Positions 34,728-43,604 of a stretch of DNA of 64,000 bases are shown here, piece after piece. The notes beneath the pieces were generated by a model, which made no database searches, had not been told where the DNA came from, and saw nothing but the letters and a program-made list of their open reading frames with translations. Within the stretch, counting starts at the first letter, position 1. Every line of letters begins with the position of its first letter. The stretch comes from Pseudomonadota bacterium (GTDB taxonomy: Bacteria > Pseudomonadota > Alphaproteobacteria > Rhizobiales > Hyphomicrobiaceae): positions 483,994 through 547,993 of the forward strand of contig JAFECG010000019.1 of assembly GCA_018242215.1 (NCBI GenBank). The letters are read 5' to 3'. Position numbers and translations under genes: made by a program.

Positions 34728-35561
34728 ATGGCCGATGTAATTGAAGTTCAAACAACCGGCTCGATGGAGTCATTCCTGAGCTGGCGGGGCATATTGGCCG
34801 GCGCGGCAGCGGGCTCGGCGGTATCGCTCGTGCTTTTGTCGATCGGTGTGTCGGCTGGTCTTTCGCTGCTGTCACCATGGCCCGGCCAATCCTATACGGG
34901 GTTTGCCGCCAGCGTCGCTGCGGCTTGGGGTTTGATCGCGACCATCGGTTCATTCCTAGTCGCTGGGTTCGTCGCGGCGCGCGTTCGCCCCCGCGTCGCT
35001 GACGTCCCTGCGGACGAGGTTGAATTTCGGGATGGGTTGCAGGGTCTCGTGGCGTGGGCCGTTTGCGTTTTGTTTGCAGCCTTCGTTGCGATGAGCGCCG
35101 GGATTGCTGTTCTTCACGCTGGGTCTGCAGTCGCGAAGTTTTCCGATCGTACGGCGTCCAGTCCCCTCGCGGCGATCGTTTCGACAATGGCTGCTCCGCC
35201 GGAAGGCAAGCCAGTCACCGCCGTGCCTATGTTGACCACGGACGAGACGACGACGATCGAGGGCATTTTTCTCAAGTCATTCGGCCATGATGGTCTCACC
35301 GCGAACGACAGGACGTTTGTCGCCAATATCGTAGCCGCAAAGGCCGGCATTCCGCTTTCCGAAGCTCAGACGCGGGTCGACACGGCATATACCGATGCCG
35401 TTGCCGCTCTCGATAAGGCCAAAAAGGCGACAGAGCTGTCCGGGCTTTTGACGGGATTGGCGCTGCTGATCGGTCTCGCCGCGGCGTGGTACGGCGGCGT
35501 GCGTGGCGGCAGCAGCAGGGACAACAACACCCTTGCCCGCATAGGCTTCAGCCGCTTCTGA
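34728..35561 (+). CDS. hypothetical membrane protein
   Basis: The protein has 277 residues from ATG 34728 (GTG 34725 directly before it is also possible). Three TM segments are at about 20-45, 55-80 and 105-130, and one is near the C-terminus at about 240-260. Between them is a soluble, charged region (about 140-235) with a helical stretch AQTRVDTAYTDAVAALDKAK. I recognise no family. It is preceded by a 24-residue membrane peptide gene and followed by a convergent small gene, 13 bases away. Confidence 0.72.
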   Translation: MADVIEVQTTGSMESFLSWRGILAGAAAGSAVSLVLLSIGVSAGLSLLSPWPGQSYTGFAASVAAAWGLIATIGSFLVAGFVAARVRPRVADVPADEVEFRDGLQGLVAWAVCVLFAAFVAMSAGIAVLHAGSAVAKFSDRTASSPLAAIVSTMAAPPEGKPVTAVPMLTTDETTTIEGIFLKSFGHDGLTANDRTFVANIVAAKAGIPLSEAQTRVDTAYTDAVAALDKAKKATELSGLLTGLALLIGLAAAWYGGVRGGSSRDNNTLARIGFSRF

Positions 35562-35574
35562 GGCGGCTCCGCCG

Positions 35575-35883
35575 CTACTGGCCGAGTATGATCCGCGGTT
35601 TATGGCGGCGGGTCGGTAGTGTCGGGAGCGGCGGTCCGAACAGCGGTTGCACGAGATTGTAGTTTGGACCAGCGGCGCCGCCGGTACTCCGCTGGTTCCA
35701 TCCGGAATCTGGGAGCAACATCGTATCGGGCGGCAATGTCGGCCCGAGACGGTCGACCGGGGCGAACGGCACATCTCCTGCGGCGGCCCGGGGACCCGAT
35801 CCTGATCGAGGTTCAGCGCCAGCCGTTCCGACGGACAACACCAAAGCGGCCGCGGCGGCACCTGTGAGGAATAAGGATCTCAT
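35575..35883 (-). CDS. small secreted proline-rich protein
   Basis: A 102-residue protein with a signal peptide (MRSLFLTGAAAAALVLSVG, cleavage near TAGAEP) and a mature part rich in proline, glycine and arginine (PPDTMLLPDSGWNQRS, PLFGPPLPTLPTRRHKP). GGAAGGA lies about eight bases before the ATG on the minus strand. No cysteines or known domain. Its strand and strong Shine-Dalgarno support it as a real gene; the function is unknown. Confidence 0.6.
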   Translation of the reverse strand: MRSLFLTGAAAAALVLSVGTAGAEPRSGSGPRAAAGDVPFAPVDRLGPTLPPDTMLLPDSGWNQRSTGGAAGPNYNLVQPLFGPPLPTLPTRRHKPRIILGQ

Positions 35884-36131
35884 CTGGCTGTCCTTCCGGC
35901 TCCGGGAGCTGGTGTTTCCTTGAAGAGATTAACCCCTGCGGCGCGTTACGAAAAGAACCATCCGGCCTTATCCGCCAGGCTGCTGCTTTAAAGGCACAAG
36001 CCCGGATTGCTGCGCAAATGACGCCCTATCGAGCCACCCGGCCCCGTAACGGAGCTGCAGATCGGGTGCGGGAGAACCTATAACTCAAAAAAGACGCGGA
36101 ACTGTTAAGCTCCGGTCGTCAATTGCAAGTG

Positions 36132-38324
36132 TCAGACGTTCAGAGGCGTCGTGATCGGATCGATCGTGATGATGCCGCCCGAAGAGCTGGAATTGCCCTG
36201 GAGGATCTGGACGACGGGCGACGTCTGGCTCAAATCGGAATTGTTGACGTCATACAGGGCCGAAAACTGAGCGATGAGCTTGTTCAGTTTCTTCGGGTCC
36301 TGAAGATCGGCGATATTGAGCTTCTTGGTGATCATCGCGGCCTGCGTGTCGATGTCGGCCTGAGACATCATCGAGGAGAGGCCGAGCGCCGTCTGCGCGA
36401 ATTGCAGCAGAGCCTTGTCGGCGAGGATCTGGTAGGCCGATGTGATGCTCGGCGCCTTCTTCAGGAAATAGAGGGCGAGCTGGACACCTGTGCCTTGGTC
36501 GCCGGCCTCGGTCTCCATCGTCTGCTCGACATAGTTGTCCATCGTCGCCGAAAGTTGGCTGCGGTCCTGGACTTGCGATGTCGGGACATCGAGCGTTTTT
36601 CCGTCGGTTCCGAAGTTGAATGCCACGTCGAGGGCCTTGTATTTGGCATTCGCGGGCTGGTTGATGAAGCTCGTAGGGTCGAGCGGATCGCTGGTCAGGA
36701 TTTTGCGCAGGTCGGTGGTCGTCAGGTTGTCACCGGTCAACCCATAGGCGCTGAGGGCGTAATTCACGAGTCGCTGGTCCTTGAGGAAATCGTCGACGTT
36801 CGTGATCGTACCGATGGTCGAGGCGTAATAGGTGCTTTCGGTCTGGGCCAGCGTTTGCTGCTGGGTCGCCGTTGCGCCGGAGGCGACGCTGCCGCCGTTG
36901 TTCGCCGTGTAAAGCTTCACAGTCGCGGAGAGGTTCGTATTTGTCTGCGCGAGGTTCGCCGTCTTTGCGTTGCCGTTCGCATCGAAATTGAAGTCGGACG
37001 CGATCTGAAGATAAGCCGCGTTGTGCGACTGGTTGGCGAAGCTGTGAGGATCGCTCGGGTCGCTCTCCAGGATCTTGGTCAGCGTATATTTCGACATCGT
37101 GTCGGAATCGAATCCGTACGCGCTCAAGATGAAATTGTAAGCGGTGCTGTTCAGAAGATCGCTGACGGTCGTAACGCCGCTGACGGCGTCCTTGTAGGCC
37201 GAAATGGCGTTGTCGTTCGAGGTTTGCAGCGCTGCGTCGTAGTCGCTGGAATAGAGATTGACGACGCTGTTGAGCTGGTCCGTCGACTCTATCGTTCCGT
37301 TGATAGAGCCATCCGTGTTGAAGTTGAATGCCGCTGCGAGCTTCTTGTAGGCAGCGTTCGTCTGCTGATTGGCGACACTATTCGGGTCAGAGAGATCGCT
37401 TGTCAGCACCTGACGCAGCAGTGTCCTGGATTCCAGATTTGGATTTAATCCGAAAGCGGTCAGCGCGACATCGACCAAGGCGTTGTTGGCGAGAAAATCG
37501 TCGACCGACCCGACGCTCGAAATCGTCGCCTTGTAATACTGGGTCTTATAGGCCGCGGCCGCCGGGCTCGAACTCGTCCCGGTTGCGTTGAAATATTGAT
37601 AAACGGTCGTCGCGATATTGGCGGAGGATTGCGCGGTTCCGTTGACGCTGCCGTCCGTGTTGAAGTTGAAGGCTTTCGCGAGAGCGACGTAGGCGGAGTT
37701 GTTCAACGTATTTGCGACACTGTTAGGATCGGACACGTCGCTCGTCAGAACGGCCCGGATTGTCGCCTTCGACACCATGTTCGGATCGAGCCCATAGGCT
37801 GAGACGGCATAGTTCAGCAGGCGCGAATTCGACATCAGCTGATCGACTGACGTGATATTTCCGATGTTCGCCTGATAGTACGTCGCTTCGTCGGACGCGG
37901 CGGTTCCCTTATTCACCTGTGTCTGCGTATAGAGGTCGACGGTGTCGTCTTCTTCCGTCGAATTCTGCGCGATGACGGCCTGGCTTGCCACGGTGCCGTC
38001 CGTCGAAAACTGAAAGGCCTGCGCAAAGGCCAGGAAGCGCGGATCGGTCAGTTTGTTGACGAAGCTGCTGCTGTCGGTGAGGTCGCTCGTCAAAACCTTC
38101 TTCATGAAGGCTTTGGCGTAGGTCATGTCGCTCAAGCCGTAAGCGTTCATCGCATAGGAGAACAGCTTCGGGTCATTCAGAAATTGATCGACCGAGGTCA
38201 CCTTGTCGATGTTGGCCTGATAATATTTGGCGGCGTTGGAAACATCCGTCTCCGAACCGATCCGCGCGAGCGTTTTCGGAAGGTCCGCGGCATAGGTTTG
38301 ATAAAGCAGGTACGTCGATATCAT
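36132..38324 (-). CDS. multi-repeat DUF1217-like protein (730 aa)
   Basis: The protein consists of five related units plus a diverged C-terminal one. Each unit starts with Y-x-A-x-I-x-x-(V/I)-x-x-V-D-(Q/D)-(F/L)-(L/M) and continues with a Y-A-x-x-A-(Y/F)-G-L segment, (V/I)-L-(T/E)-S-D-x-x-D-x-x-S, then a F-(N/Q)-F-x-(T/A)-(D/N)-G turn. The units begin near residues 34, 149, 262, 373 and 498, a period of about 111-125. This matches DUF1217, found near flagellar genes of Alphaproteobacteria, where single or double copies are usual. No flagellar genes lie nearby. No signal peptide is obvious. It could be a secreted filament- or flagellum-related protein. Confidence 0.8.
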   Translation of the reverse strand: MISTYLLYQTYAADLPKTLARIGSETDVSNAAKYYQANIDKVTSVDQFLNDPKLFSYAMNAYGLSDMTYAKAFMKKVLTSDLTDSSSFVNKLTDPRFLAFAQAFQFSTDGTVASQAVIAQNSTEEDDTVDLYTQTQVNKGTAASDEATYYQANIGNITSVDQLMSNSRLLNYAVSAYGLDPNMVSKATIRAVLTSDVSDPNSVANTLNNSAYVALAKAFNFNTDGSVNGTAQSSANIATTVYQYFNATGTSSSPAAAAYKTQYYKATISSVGSVDDFLANNALVDVALTAFGLNPNLESRTLLRQVLTSDLSDPNSVANQQTNAAYKKLAAAFNFNTDGSINGTIESTDQLNSVVNLYSSDYDAALQTSNDNAISAYKDAVSGVTTVSDLLNSTAYNFILSAYGFDSDTMSKYTLTKILESDPSDPHSFANQSHNAAYLQIASDFNFDANGNAKTANLAQTNTNLSATVKLYTANNGGSVASGATATQQQTLAQTESTYYASTIGTITNVDDFLKDQRLVNYALSAYGLTGDNLTTTDLRKILTSDPLDPTSFINQPANAKYKALDVAFNFGTDGKTLDVPTSQVQDRSQLSATMDNYVEQTMETEAGDQGTGVQLALYFLKKAPSITSAYQILADKALLQFAQTALGLSSMMSQADIDTQAAMITKKLNIADLQDPKKLNKLIAQFSALYDVNNSDLSQTSPVVQILQGNSSSSGGIITIDPITTPLNV

Positions 38325-38493
38325 TGCCGGCCTTCTGCCTCGGGTGACTCGGTTTCCTGAATTTTCGGCCGCGCGCCTTGCGTGAGCCGTGCCGGTTTTG
38401 TGTGGCGATGCAACTCGCGCGACGTGCGCCGCCCGCCGGAATGGTCCGCGGATTCGGTTACGACGAGGTTACGCTTTGTCCCGAGCGGTGGCC

Positions 38494-39012
38494 TCAGGCC
38501 GGTTTTTTGGCGGGTGGCTCGGCAACGATGAGGCCCCGGAATTCCGCCAATGACTCGGGCTGCAACTCGCAGGCGAGGATACGTTGCGGATTGACCGGTC
38601 CCGGAAAGACGATCTGGCCCATCGGGACGGTCTTGAAGCCGAAGCGTCCATAGTAGGGCTCGTCTCCGACGAGGACGATGAGTTTCGCTCCGGCAGTCCG
38701 CGTGGCGTCGAGCGCTGCCGCGATCAACTGGCGACCGAGGCCGTTGCTCCGGTGCGTGTCGTCCACCGCGACGGGACCGAGCAGGACGGCGCCCTTCTTG
38801 CCGCCAATGGAAATCTCCGTCGTTCGGATCGAGGCGATGATCTCCCGGCCCAGGGAGGCGACAAGGCAGAACCGGGACAGGTGGCCCTTACCCTCGCGCA
38901 CGCGATAGGCCGAGCGCGCAAAGCGGCCGGGCCCGAAGACGCGTGCATGCAACTTCGATATCTCGGCGATATCTTCGGGCAATGCAGGTCGAATCGTCAG
39001 CGATGGAGACAT
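38494..39012 (-). CDS. GNAT-family N-acetyltransferase
   Basis: A 172-residue protein with the GNAT fold: an N-terminal MSPSLTIRPALPEDIAEISK, the beta4-alpha3 segment LLGPVAVDDTHRSNGLGRQL (acetyl-CoA pyrophosphate loop, R-x-x-G-L-G-R) and VLVGDEPYYGRFGFKTV. The last motif is typical of the YhbS-like subgroup. It transfers an acetyl group from acetyl-CoA to an unknown amine. It ends about 170 bases past the start of the DUF1217-repeat gene on the same strand, and the Nudix-fold gene lies 45 bases upstream. Confidence 0.9.
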   Translation of the reverse strand: MSPSLTIRPALPEDIAEISKLHARVFGPGRFARSAYRVREGKGHLSRFCLVASLGREIIASIRTTEISIGGKKGAVLLGPVAVDDTHRSNGLGRQLIAAALDATRTAGAKLIVLVGDEPYYGRFGFKTVPMGQIVFPGPVNPQRILACELQPESLAEFRGLIVAEPPAKKPA

Positions 39013-39057
39013 GCGTAAGTGTCGGAACCTAGGAACGGAGTGTCGGCGCGGCTTCTA

Positions 39058-39555
39058 TCACACTTCAGACGTTGTGCGATGCTCAAGGCAGCGGCGAATT
39101 CGCTCGGCAATGCCGGGAGCGGTGCCGGGCGGCAAGGAGTCCGGGGAGAAAAAGCGCTTCTCGCGGAAATTGGTGCTTGAGACCTCGCGCCAATTCCGGA
39201 CGGTGAAAACGCCTGTTTGGTGATCCTCGCGGCACGCGTAGAAAAACGCCAGTTCCGGTTTGCCGTTAACTTCGATGCCGCTGGCGTCGCGCAAGATCCG
39301 GCGCAAGGCCGTCTCGAGCGTTTCATCTTTCAGGACGCGCCCTGCGGGCAATTCCCAGCTGCCGCCATTTTCATTTTCGATCATCAGGACGCGACCGCCC
39401 TTGTCGAGGACGCAGGCTTCCGCGAACAGGTGCAATCCCCGGGCGACGCGCCAATATTGCTGGAAGGCCCGCGCAATCCATCGGCCGAGCAGTGGTATGT
39501 CTTCCCTCAACGGCAAATTCTCCTTTTTTGCGTCTGCCGCTGGACTTTTGCCCAT
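39058..39555 (-). CDS. Nudix-fold protein with degenerate Nudix box
   Basis: A 165-residue protein that aligns with Nudix hydrolases (LHLFAEACVLDKGGRVLMIE, SWELPAGRVLKDETLETALR). The box G-x5-E-x7-R-E-U-x-E-E-x-G-U reads here G-x5-E-x7-R-I-L-R-D-A-S-G-I. The Glu after Arg and the second Glu of the E-E pair, both magnesium ligands in the family, are Ile and Ala. It may therefore be inactive, a binding protein, or use other residues. It precedes the GNAT gene on the same strand. Start chosen as the first ATG; a shorter start is possible. Confidence 0.82.
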   Translation of the reverse strand: MGKSPAADAKKENLPLREDIPLLGRWIARAFQQYWRVARGLHLFAEACVLDKGGRVLMIENENGGSWELPAGRVLKDETLETALRRILRDASGIEVNGKPELAFFYACREDHQTGVFTVRNWREVSSTNFREKRFFSPDSLPPGTAPGIAERIRRCLEHRTTSEV

Positions 39556-39606
39556 CCAGAGAGTGTTCTAGGCCGTGCCCCTCGCAAGATATCCATCATT
39601 CCCCAC

Positions 39607-40512
39607 ATGACCGAGACGTTCACGCTCGCGCACTTCTCCGACGTGCACCTGCCGCCTGCCTTCGGCGGTGCGTGGCCTTATTGGAATGCCAAACGACTGC
39701 TGGGGTATGCGAACTGGGTTCGCAAACGCCGCCGTGTTCATCAACCCGCGATCGCAGACAAGCTCGTTGCCGATGCCCTTGCGCTGCGTCCCGACCATAT
39801 CGCAATCACGGGCGACCTGATCAATCTCGGACTGCCGTCCGAATACAAGTCGGCGCTATCTTGGCTCAGGGGCGTGGGCGCCCCGGCGGACGTCACGGTC
39901 GTACCGGGCAATCACGACATCTATTCCCGGCTGCACGGCGATCCCGGTATCGCCCGGTGGGCGGAATACATGGGCGGGGAAAACGATACGCTGGCGTTCC
40001 CATTCGTGCGACGGGTGGGGCCGATAGCGCTCGTCGGATTGAACTCGGCGGTCGAGACGCCGCCGTTCGTCGCCAGCGGCAAGCTCGGGCGGCATCAACT
40101 CGAGATCGCCGGTGAGCTGCTCGACGCGCTGGGGGAAGAAGGCTTCATTCGCGTCGTTCTGATCCATCATCCGCCGCTACCTGATCTCGCGCCACCGCGG
40201 AGGGCGTTGAGCGACGCGGCCCATCTCGCCCATCTCCTCGAACGGGGAAATGCCGAACTCGTTCTCTACGGGCACAATCACCAGACGCGCCTCGATTGGC
40301 TGGCCGCTGGAGATAGCGATGTGCCGGTCGTCGGTATCAGTTCCGCGTCGGCCGCGGTCGGGCATGGCGACGAGCCGACCGCGCGCTACAACCTTTTCAC
40401 GTTTTTCAAACACGACAACGGGGTTCGCATTCGCCATGTGGTGCGGGGAATTGAAGGAGCGGATATGCCCGTCAAAAAAATCAGCGAAGCGATTTTGACC
40501 GCGCCCAGGTGA
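39607..40512 (+). CDS. calcineurin-like metallophosphoesterase
   Basis: The protein has 301 residues from ATG 39607; the open frame back to 39217 runs antisense to the Nudix-fold gene and is rejected. Motifs in order are LAHFSDVHLPP, IAITGDLINLG, VVPGNHDIYS, VVLIHHPPL and LVLYGHNHQTRLD, the complete metal-binding set of the class III phosphodiesterase superfamily. There is no signal peptide, so it is probably cytoplasmic. The substrate (cyclic nucleotide, phospholipid or other) cannot be told. It is divergent from the Nudix-fold gene with a 51-base gap. Confidence 0.9.
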   Translation: MTETFTLAHFSDVHLPPAFGGAWPYWNAKRLLGYANWVRKRRRVHQPAIADKLVADALALRPDHIAITGDLINLGLPSEYKSALSWLRGVGAPADVTVVPGNHDIYSRLHGDPGIARWAEYMGGENDTLAFPFVRRVGPIALVGLNSAVETPPFVASGKLGRHQLEIAGELLDALGEEGFIRVVLIHHPPLPDLAPPRRALSDAAHLAHLLERGNAELVLYGHNHQTRLDWLAAGDSDVPVVGISSASAAVGHGDEPTARYNLFTFFKHDNGVRIRHVVRGIEGADMPVKKISEAILTAPR

Positions 40513-40841
40513 AAGTATGACGGTGTCGCGCTTTGTAGCGGCCAAATGCCACGCGCATTGTGACGGCTCAACGATGGTGCCGCATCGTGACGCGGAGGCT
40601 CGTTTTTCTTCGCGCATTGCAGGCGTGTTGACCTCTCGTATCGGCGCAGGTCACCGGCGAATGCCCGCGCGATGAGCAGGCTCTCAGCGAGGCGCCTGTG
40701 TAACATTCACGCGGTAGTGACCAATATGAGTCAAAGCCTGTCGTTCTGCCGCGGCGCCGATGACACAAGCTTGCCGCTCGCAATAATGATATGCCATCGC
40801 AATGACTTTCGAGTGAGTGGCTTGCGGGGAGCAATGCGGTT
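40513..40841. other. intergenic region before the patatin gene
   Basis: These 329 bases hold no convincing gene: the frames here overlap on both strands without signatures. A possible promoter-like AT patch (CAATAATGATATGCC) lies near 40780-40795. No terminator for the upstream phosphoesterase gene was identified. Confidence 0.45.
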
Positions 40842-41933
40842 TTGCCGAAACCTGTCGATATCAATCTCGCCCTTCAAGGCGGCGGCGCTCACGGCGCCTT
40901 TACGTGGGGCGTGCTCGACCGTCTCCTAGAAGATGACACGCTACGCTTCGGCTGGATCAGCGCGACGAGCGCCGGTGCGGTGAATGCCGTGGCGCTTGCT
41001 GCGGGACTGGCGCAAGGCTCCCGCGCCAAGGCACGCGAGAACCTCTACAAGATCTGGCATGCCATCCATCAGGCTGGCGTTCCGGATTTGACGCGTCTCA
41101 ATCCGTTTCTCAATGGACTGGTCCGACCCTCGCAATTGACGACGCATCTCGCGACGATGCTGTCGCCTTACGAATTCAATCCGCTCGGCTTCGATCCGCT
41201 GCGTCGGCTGATCACGGATCATGTCGATTTCGATCTCATCCGATCGAAGTCGCCGGTCGAGCTGCTGATCGCCGCGACGCATGTCGCAACAGGTCGGGCG
41301 CGCCTATTCCGGCAGGATGAGATAACCGTCGATGCGGTTCTCGCGTCCGCGTGTCTGCCGGTGATGCACCATGCTGTCGAGATCGAAGGGGCCGCCTATT
41401 GGGATGGAGGCTTCTCAGCAAATCCAGATATTGTCACGCTCGCAAGCGAGAGCCCTATCGGTGATACGCTGCTTGTCATGGTTTCTCCGCGCGTCAACGA
41501 GCGATTGCCGACGACGGCGCGGGACATCTCCAATCATGCCAACCGGCTGACGTTCAACGCGCCGCTGTTGCGCGATATCGAAGTGGTGAACGCGGTGCGG
41601 GAAACATCGGGGCCGCTCCTGGCGAAAGGGCGCTTGGCTCCGCTCTGCCGTCATCGCTTTCATCTGATCGATGGCGGTCCGATCACAGGAACGCTCAATC
41701 CCGAGACGACGCTGAAGCCGGATTGGGACATCATCACGTATCTGCATGGCGCCGGTCGCGATCATGCGGAAAAGTGGCTCGACGTTGCGCGCTCGGCCGT
41801 CGGCCGGCTCGAGACCGTCGATCTCGCGAACTACTTCTTCCCGCCCGTCGAAGACGGCGTGACATTCCGCACGGCCGCTCCTCCTAAAAGGCCGACGCAG
41901 AAGCGCGGCATCGGCGGCAAGCGCGCGAAGTAG
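40842..41933 (+). CDS. patatin-like phospholipase
   Basis: A 363-residue protein starting at TTG 40842, directly preceding the family start PVDINLALQGGGAHGAFTWG. The oxyanion loop QGGGAHGAF, the nucleophile region ISATSAGAVNAV and the dyad aspartate in YWDGGFSANP are present. In the serine elbow G-x-S-x-G the first Gly is Ala (A-T-S-A-G). Patatins hydrolyse acyl chains from lipids. The C-terminal part carries LDPDWDII-like and NPETTLKPDWDIITYLHGAG segments typical of bacterial patatins. No signal peptide. Context gives no hint of the substrate. Confidence 0.9.
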   Translation: MPKPVDINLALQGGGAHGAFTWGVLDRLLEDDTLRFGWISATSAGAVNAVALAAGLAQGSRAKARENLYKIWHAIHQAGVPDLTRLNPFLNGLVRPSQLTTHLATMLSPYEFNPLGFDPLRRLITDHVDFDLIRSKSPVELLIAATHVATGRARLFRQDEITVDAVLASACLPVMHHAVEIEGAAYWDGGFSANPDIVTLASESPIGDTLLVMVSPRVNERLPTTARDISNHANRLTFNAPLLRDIEVVNAVRETSGPLLAKGRLAPLCRHRFHLIDGGPITGTLNPETTLKPDWDIITYLHGAGRDHAEKWLDVARSAVGRLETVDLANYFFPPVEDGVTFRTAAPPKRPTQKRGIGGKRAK

Positions 41934-42054
41934 GCCATATCCCGGGGGCTTCTGACAGCCGTGCGGCCGCATGATGATCTTCGGTGCGAGCGCGAGGCGA
42001 CAATAAAGTTTAGTAATTCGGGCAACTCTCTCTTTGCCGGTCGGTTTTATTGCT

Positions 42055-42576
42055 ATGAGTTCACGCTGGAATATCATTCTTGGGCTGCTTGCAGCCTTCG
42101 CGGTTCTGCCGTCGCTTTCAATCGCCAGCGAGGCGGCTGCGCCCGAGCGTCTCGCCTTTCTCGGCGTGCGGCTTCAGAATGACAACGAAGGCCTCGAACC
42201 GACGACGACCGCGGAGCGCGAGCGGGTGGCAGCGCTCGGACGGCAATTCACGTCAGCGCTCGCGAAGTCGGGTTCCTACACGATCGTACCTCTGACCGAC
42301 GAGATCCGTTCCGAAATCGCGAGCGGACAGCCGGTCGGCCACTGCGGGGGTTGCGAGGCAGATTACGGAAAGAAGCTCAAGGCCAATCTCGTGGCCTGGA
42401 TCATGGTGCAGAAGGTTTCGAACCTGATCCTGAACATGAACCTCTATGTGGCCGATCCGAATACGGACAAGTACACGTTCGTCAAGAGCGTGGACATTCG
42501 CAGCAATACGGATGAATCCTGGTCGCGAAGTTTGACGTATCTGCTCAACAATTATTTCTTCGAGCAGAAGTCCTAG
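42055..42576 (+). CDS. DUF2380/DUF3280-like secreted protein
   Basis: The protein has 173 residues from ATG 42055 (TTG 42034 is an in-frame alternative). A signal peptide (IILGLLAAFAVLPSLSIASE) is followed by LAFLGVRLQNDNEGLEPTTT, a stretch with FTSALAKSGSYTIVPL, the HCGGCEADYGKKLKANLVAW segment with two cysteines, and VKSVDIRSNTDESWSRSLTY. These match a periplasmic family annotated as DUF2380/DUF3280, of unknown function. It converges with the next gene, stopping 4 bases away. Confidence 0.75.
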   Translation: MSSRWNIILGLLAAFAVLPSLSIASEAAAPERLAFLGVRLQNDNEGLEPTTTAERERVAALGRQFTSALAKSGSYTIVPLTDEIRSEIASGQPVGHCGGCEADYGKKLKANLVAWIMVQKVSNLILNMNLYVADPNTDKYTFVKSVDIRSNTDESWSRSLTYLLNNYFFEQKS

Positions 42577-42580
42577 CAGA

Positions 42581-43375
42581 TCAATCTACGAGGCGGGCGT
42601 AGCCTTCTGCAATTGTTTCCTGAAGCAGCCGGTTGTAACCGACGTAGGCCGCGCTCTTTGGCGTGACTTCGCCGAACGTATCGCCATCGAAGCTCTGGCG
42701 CTGGGCATACAGGATCGGTGTCGAGACCGGGATGAATGTCGCCCGCTGTTTGTTGAGCGTCGTGATGATGCCGCGCATCTCGCCTGCGCGATCAAGCTGC
42801 GAAACGAGCACCATCCGCATCGCGCCTTTCGTCAGCGACACGAGGTGAATGAAGCTCGAGGATGCAGGGATATAGAGACGGCCGCGATGGGCATAGGGGG
42901 CGTCGGGCCGGTCGCGCTCCTGAAAAAGCAGGCTCGGCCACTCGGGGTCCCAGCTGATATCGGTGCGATAGGCGACGATCGTATCGGGCAGAGCGAACGA
43001 TCGCCGGAGGGTGAGGTAGCTGCCGATGTAGTGGTCGACGGCGGCCTGTGTATAGGCGCCCATGTAAATCGGCGCGATGGCGCCGCCGTTACCCGCGAAT
43101 TCAAGCGGACCGTTCGCGCTCTCGACGGCGACTGTCTCGCCGTGCCAGGCGTCCCGGAGGCCGTGAAAATCGAGACCCAGCACCATGCAGACATCGAACA
43201 GCGTTTGATCGCGCACCGAGCGGCCGCCCAACAGGTTTTGGATCGTCTTTTCGTGGCAGTCGGCAGCGTCGGCCAACTCGGCTTGCGTCAGCTTTTTCTC
43301 GACCATCGCCGTCTTGATACGGTCGAGCGCCTCGGCGCGGGTCGTAGCAGGCGCGATATGGGCGGCGGCTTTCAT
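42581..43375 (-). CDS. XRE-type helix-turn-helix regulator with sensor-like C-terminal domain
   Basis: A 264-residue protein. Residues about 18-65 form a Cro/C1-type HTH (KTAMVEKKLTQAELADAADC then HEKTIQNLLGGRSV). The remaining 190 residues make an alpha/beta domain (IGSYLTLRRSFALPDTIVAY, LYIPASSSFIHLVSLTKGA, MRGIITTLNKQRATFIPVST) that resembles no ligand domain I can name. It probably binds a promoter near its own start or elsewhere; no operator was identified. Target genes are unknown. Confidence 0.82.
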   Translation of the reverse strand: MKAAAHIAPATTRAEALDRIKTAMVEKKLTQAELADAADCHEKTIQNLLGGRSVRDQTLFDVCMVLGLDFHGLRDAWHGETVAVESANGPLEFAGNGGAIAPIYMGAYTQAAVDHYIGSYLTLRRSFALPDTIVAYRTDISWDPEWPSLLFQERDRPDAPYAHRGRLYIPASSSFIHLVSLTKGAMRMVLVSQLDRAGEMRGIITTLNKQRATFIPVSTPILYAQRQSFDGDTFGEVTPKSAAYVGYNRLLQETIAEGYARLVD

Positions 43376-43604
43376 CTTGGACCACGAATGCTGATGCTGG
43401 CGACGGACGCCGCCGTTGCCGAAAATTACCGATTTTTATCTGCCGGAGGCAATCGGAATCGAAGGGCAAATTCGGGCTTCCTTCGGTTGTCGCCTACTGG
43501 CGCCTGACGGGCTCCTGTTTCCGCGCGGATTTCCACATTCTCCACTCGCCACCGCTGGGGTGGCAACGACGCGCGGAGCGGCGCGGAACGAGGAGATGGG
43601 CACC

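Noticed and set aside
36123-37448. 441-codon plus-strand frame opposite the DUF1217-repeat gene
   Set aside because: Its internal repeats only mirror the repeats of the real gene on the other strand.
40778-40796. AT-rich TTGCCG...TATGCC promoter-like pair before the patatin gene
   Set aside because: Spacing of about 15 bases and weak -10 match are not enough to call a promoter.
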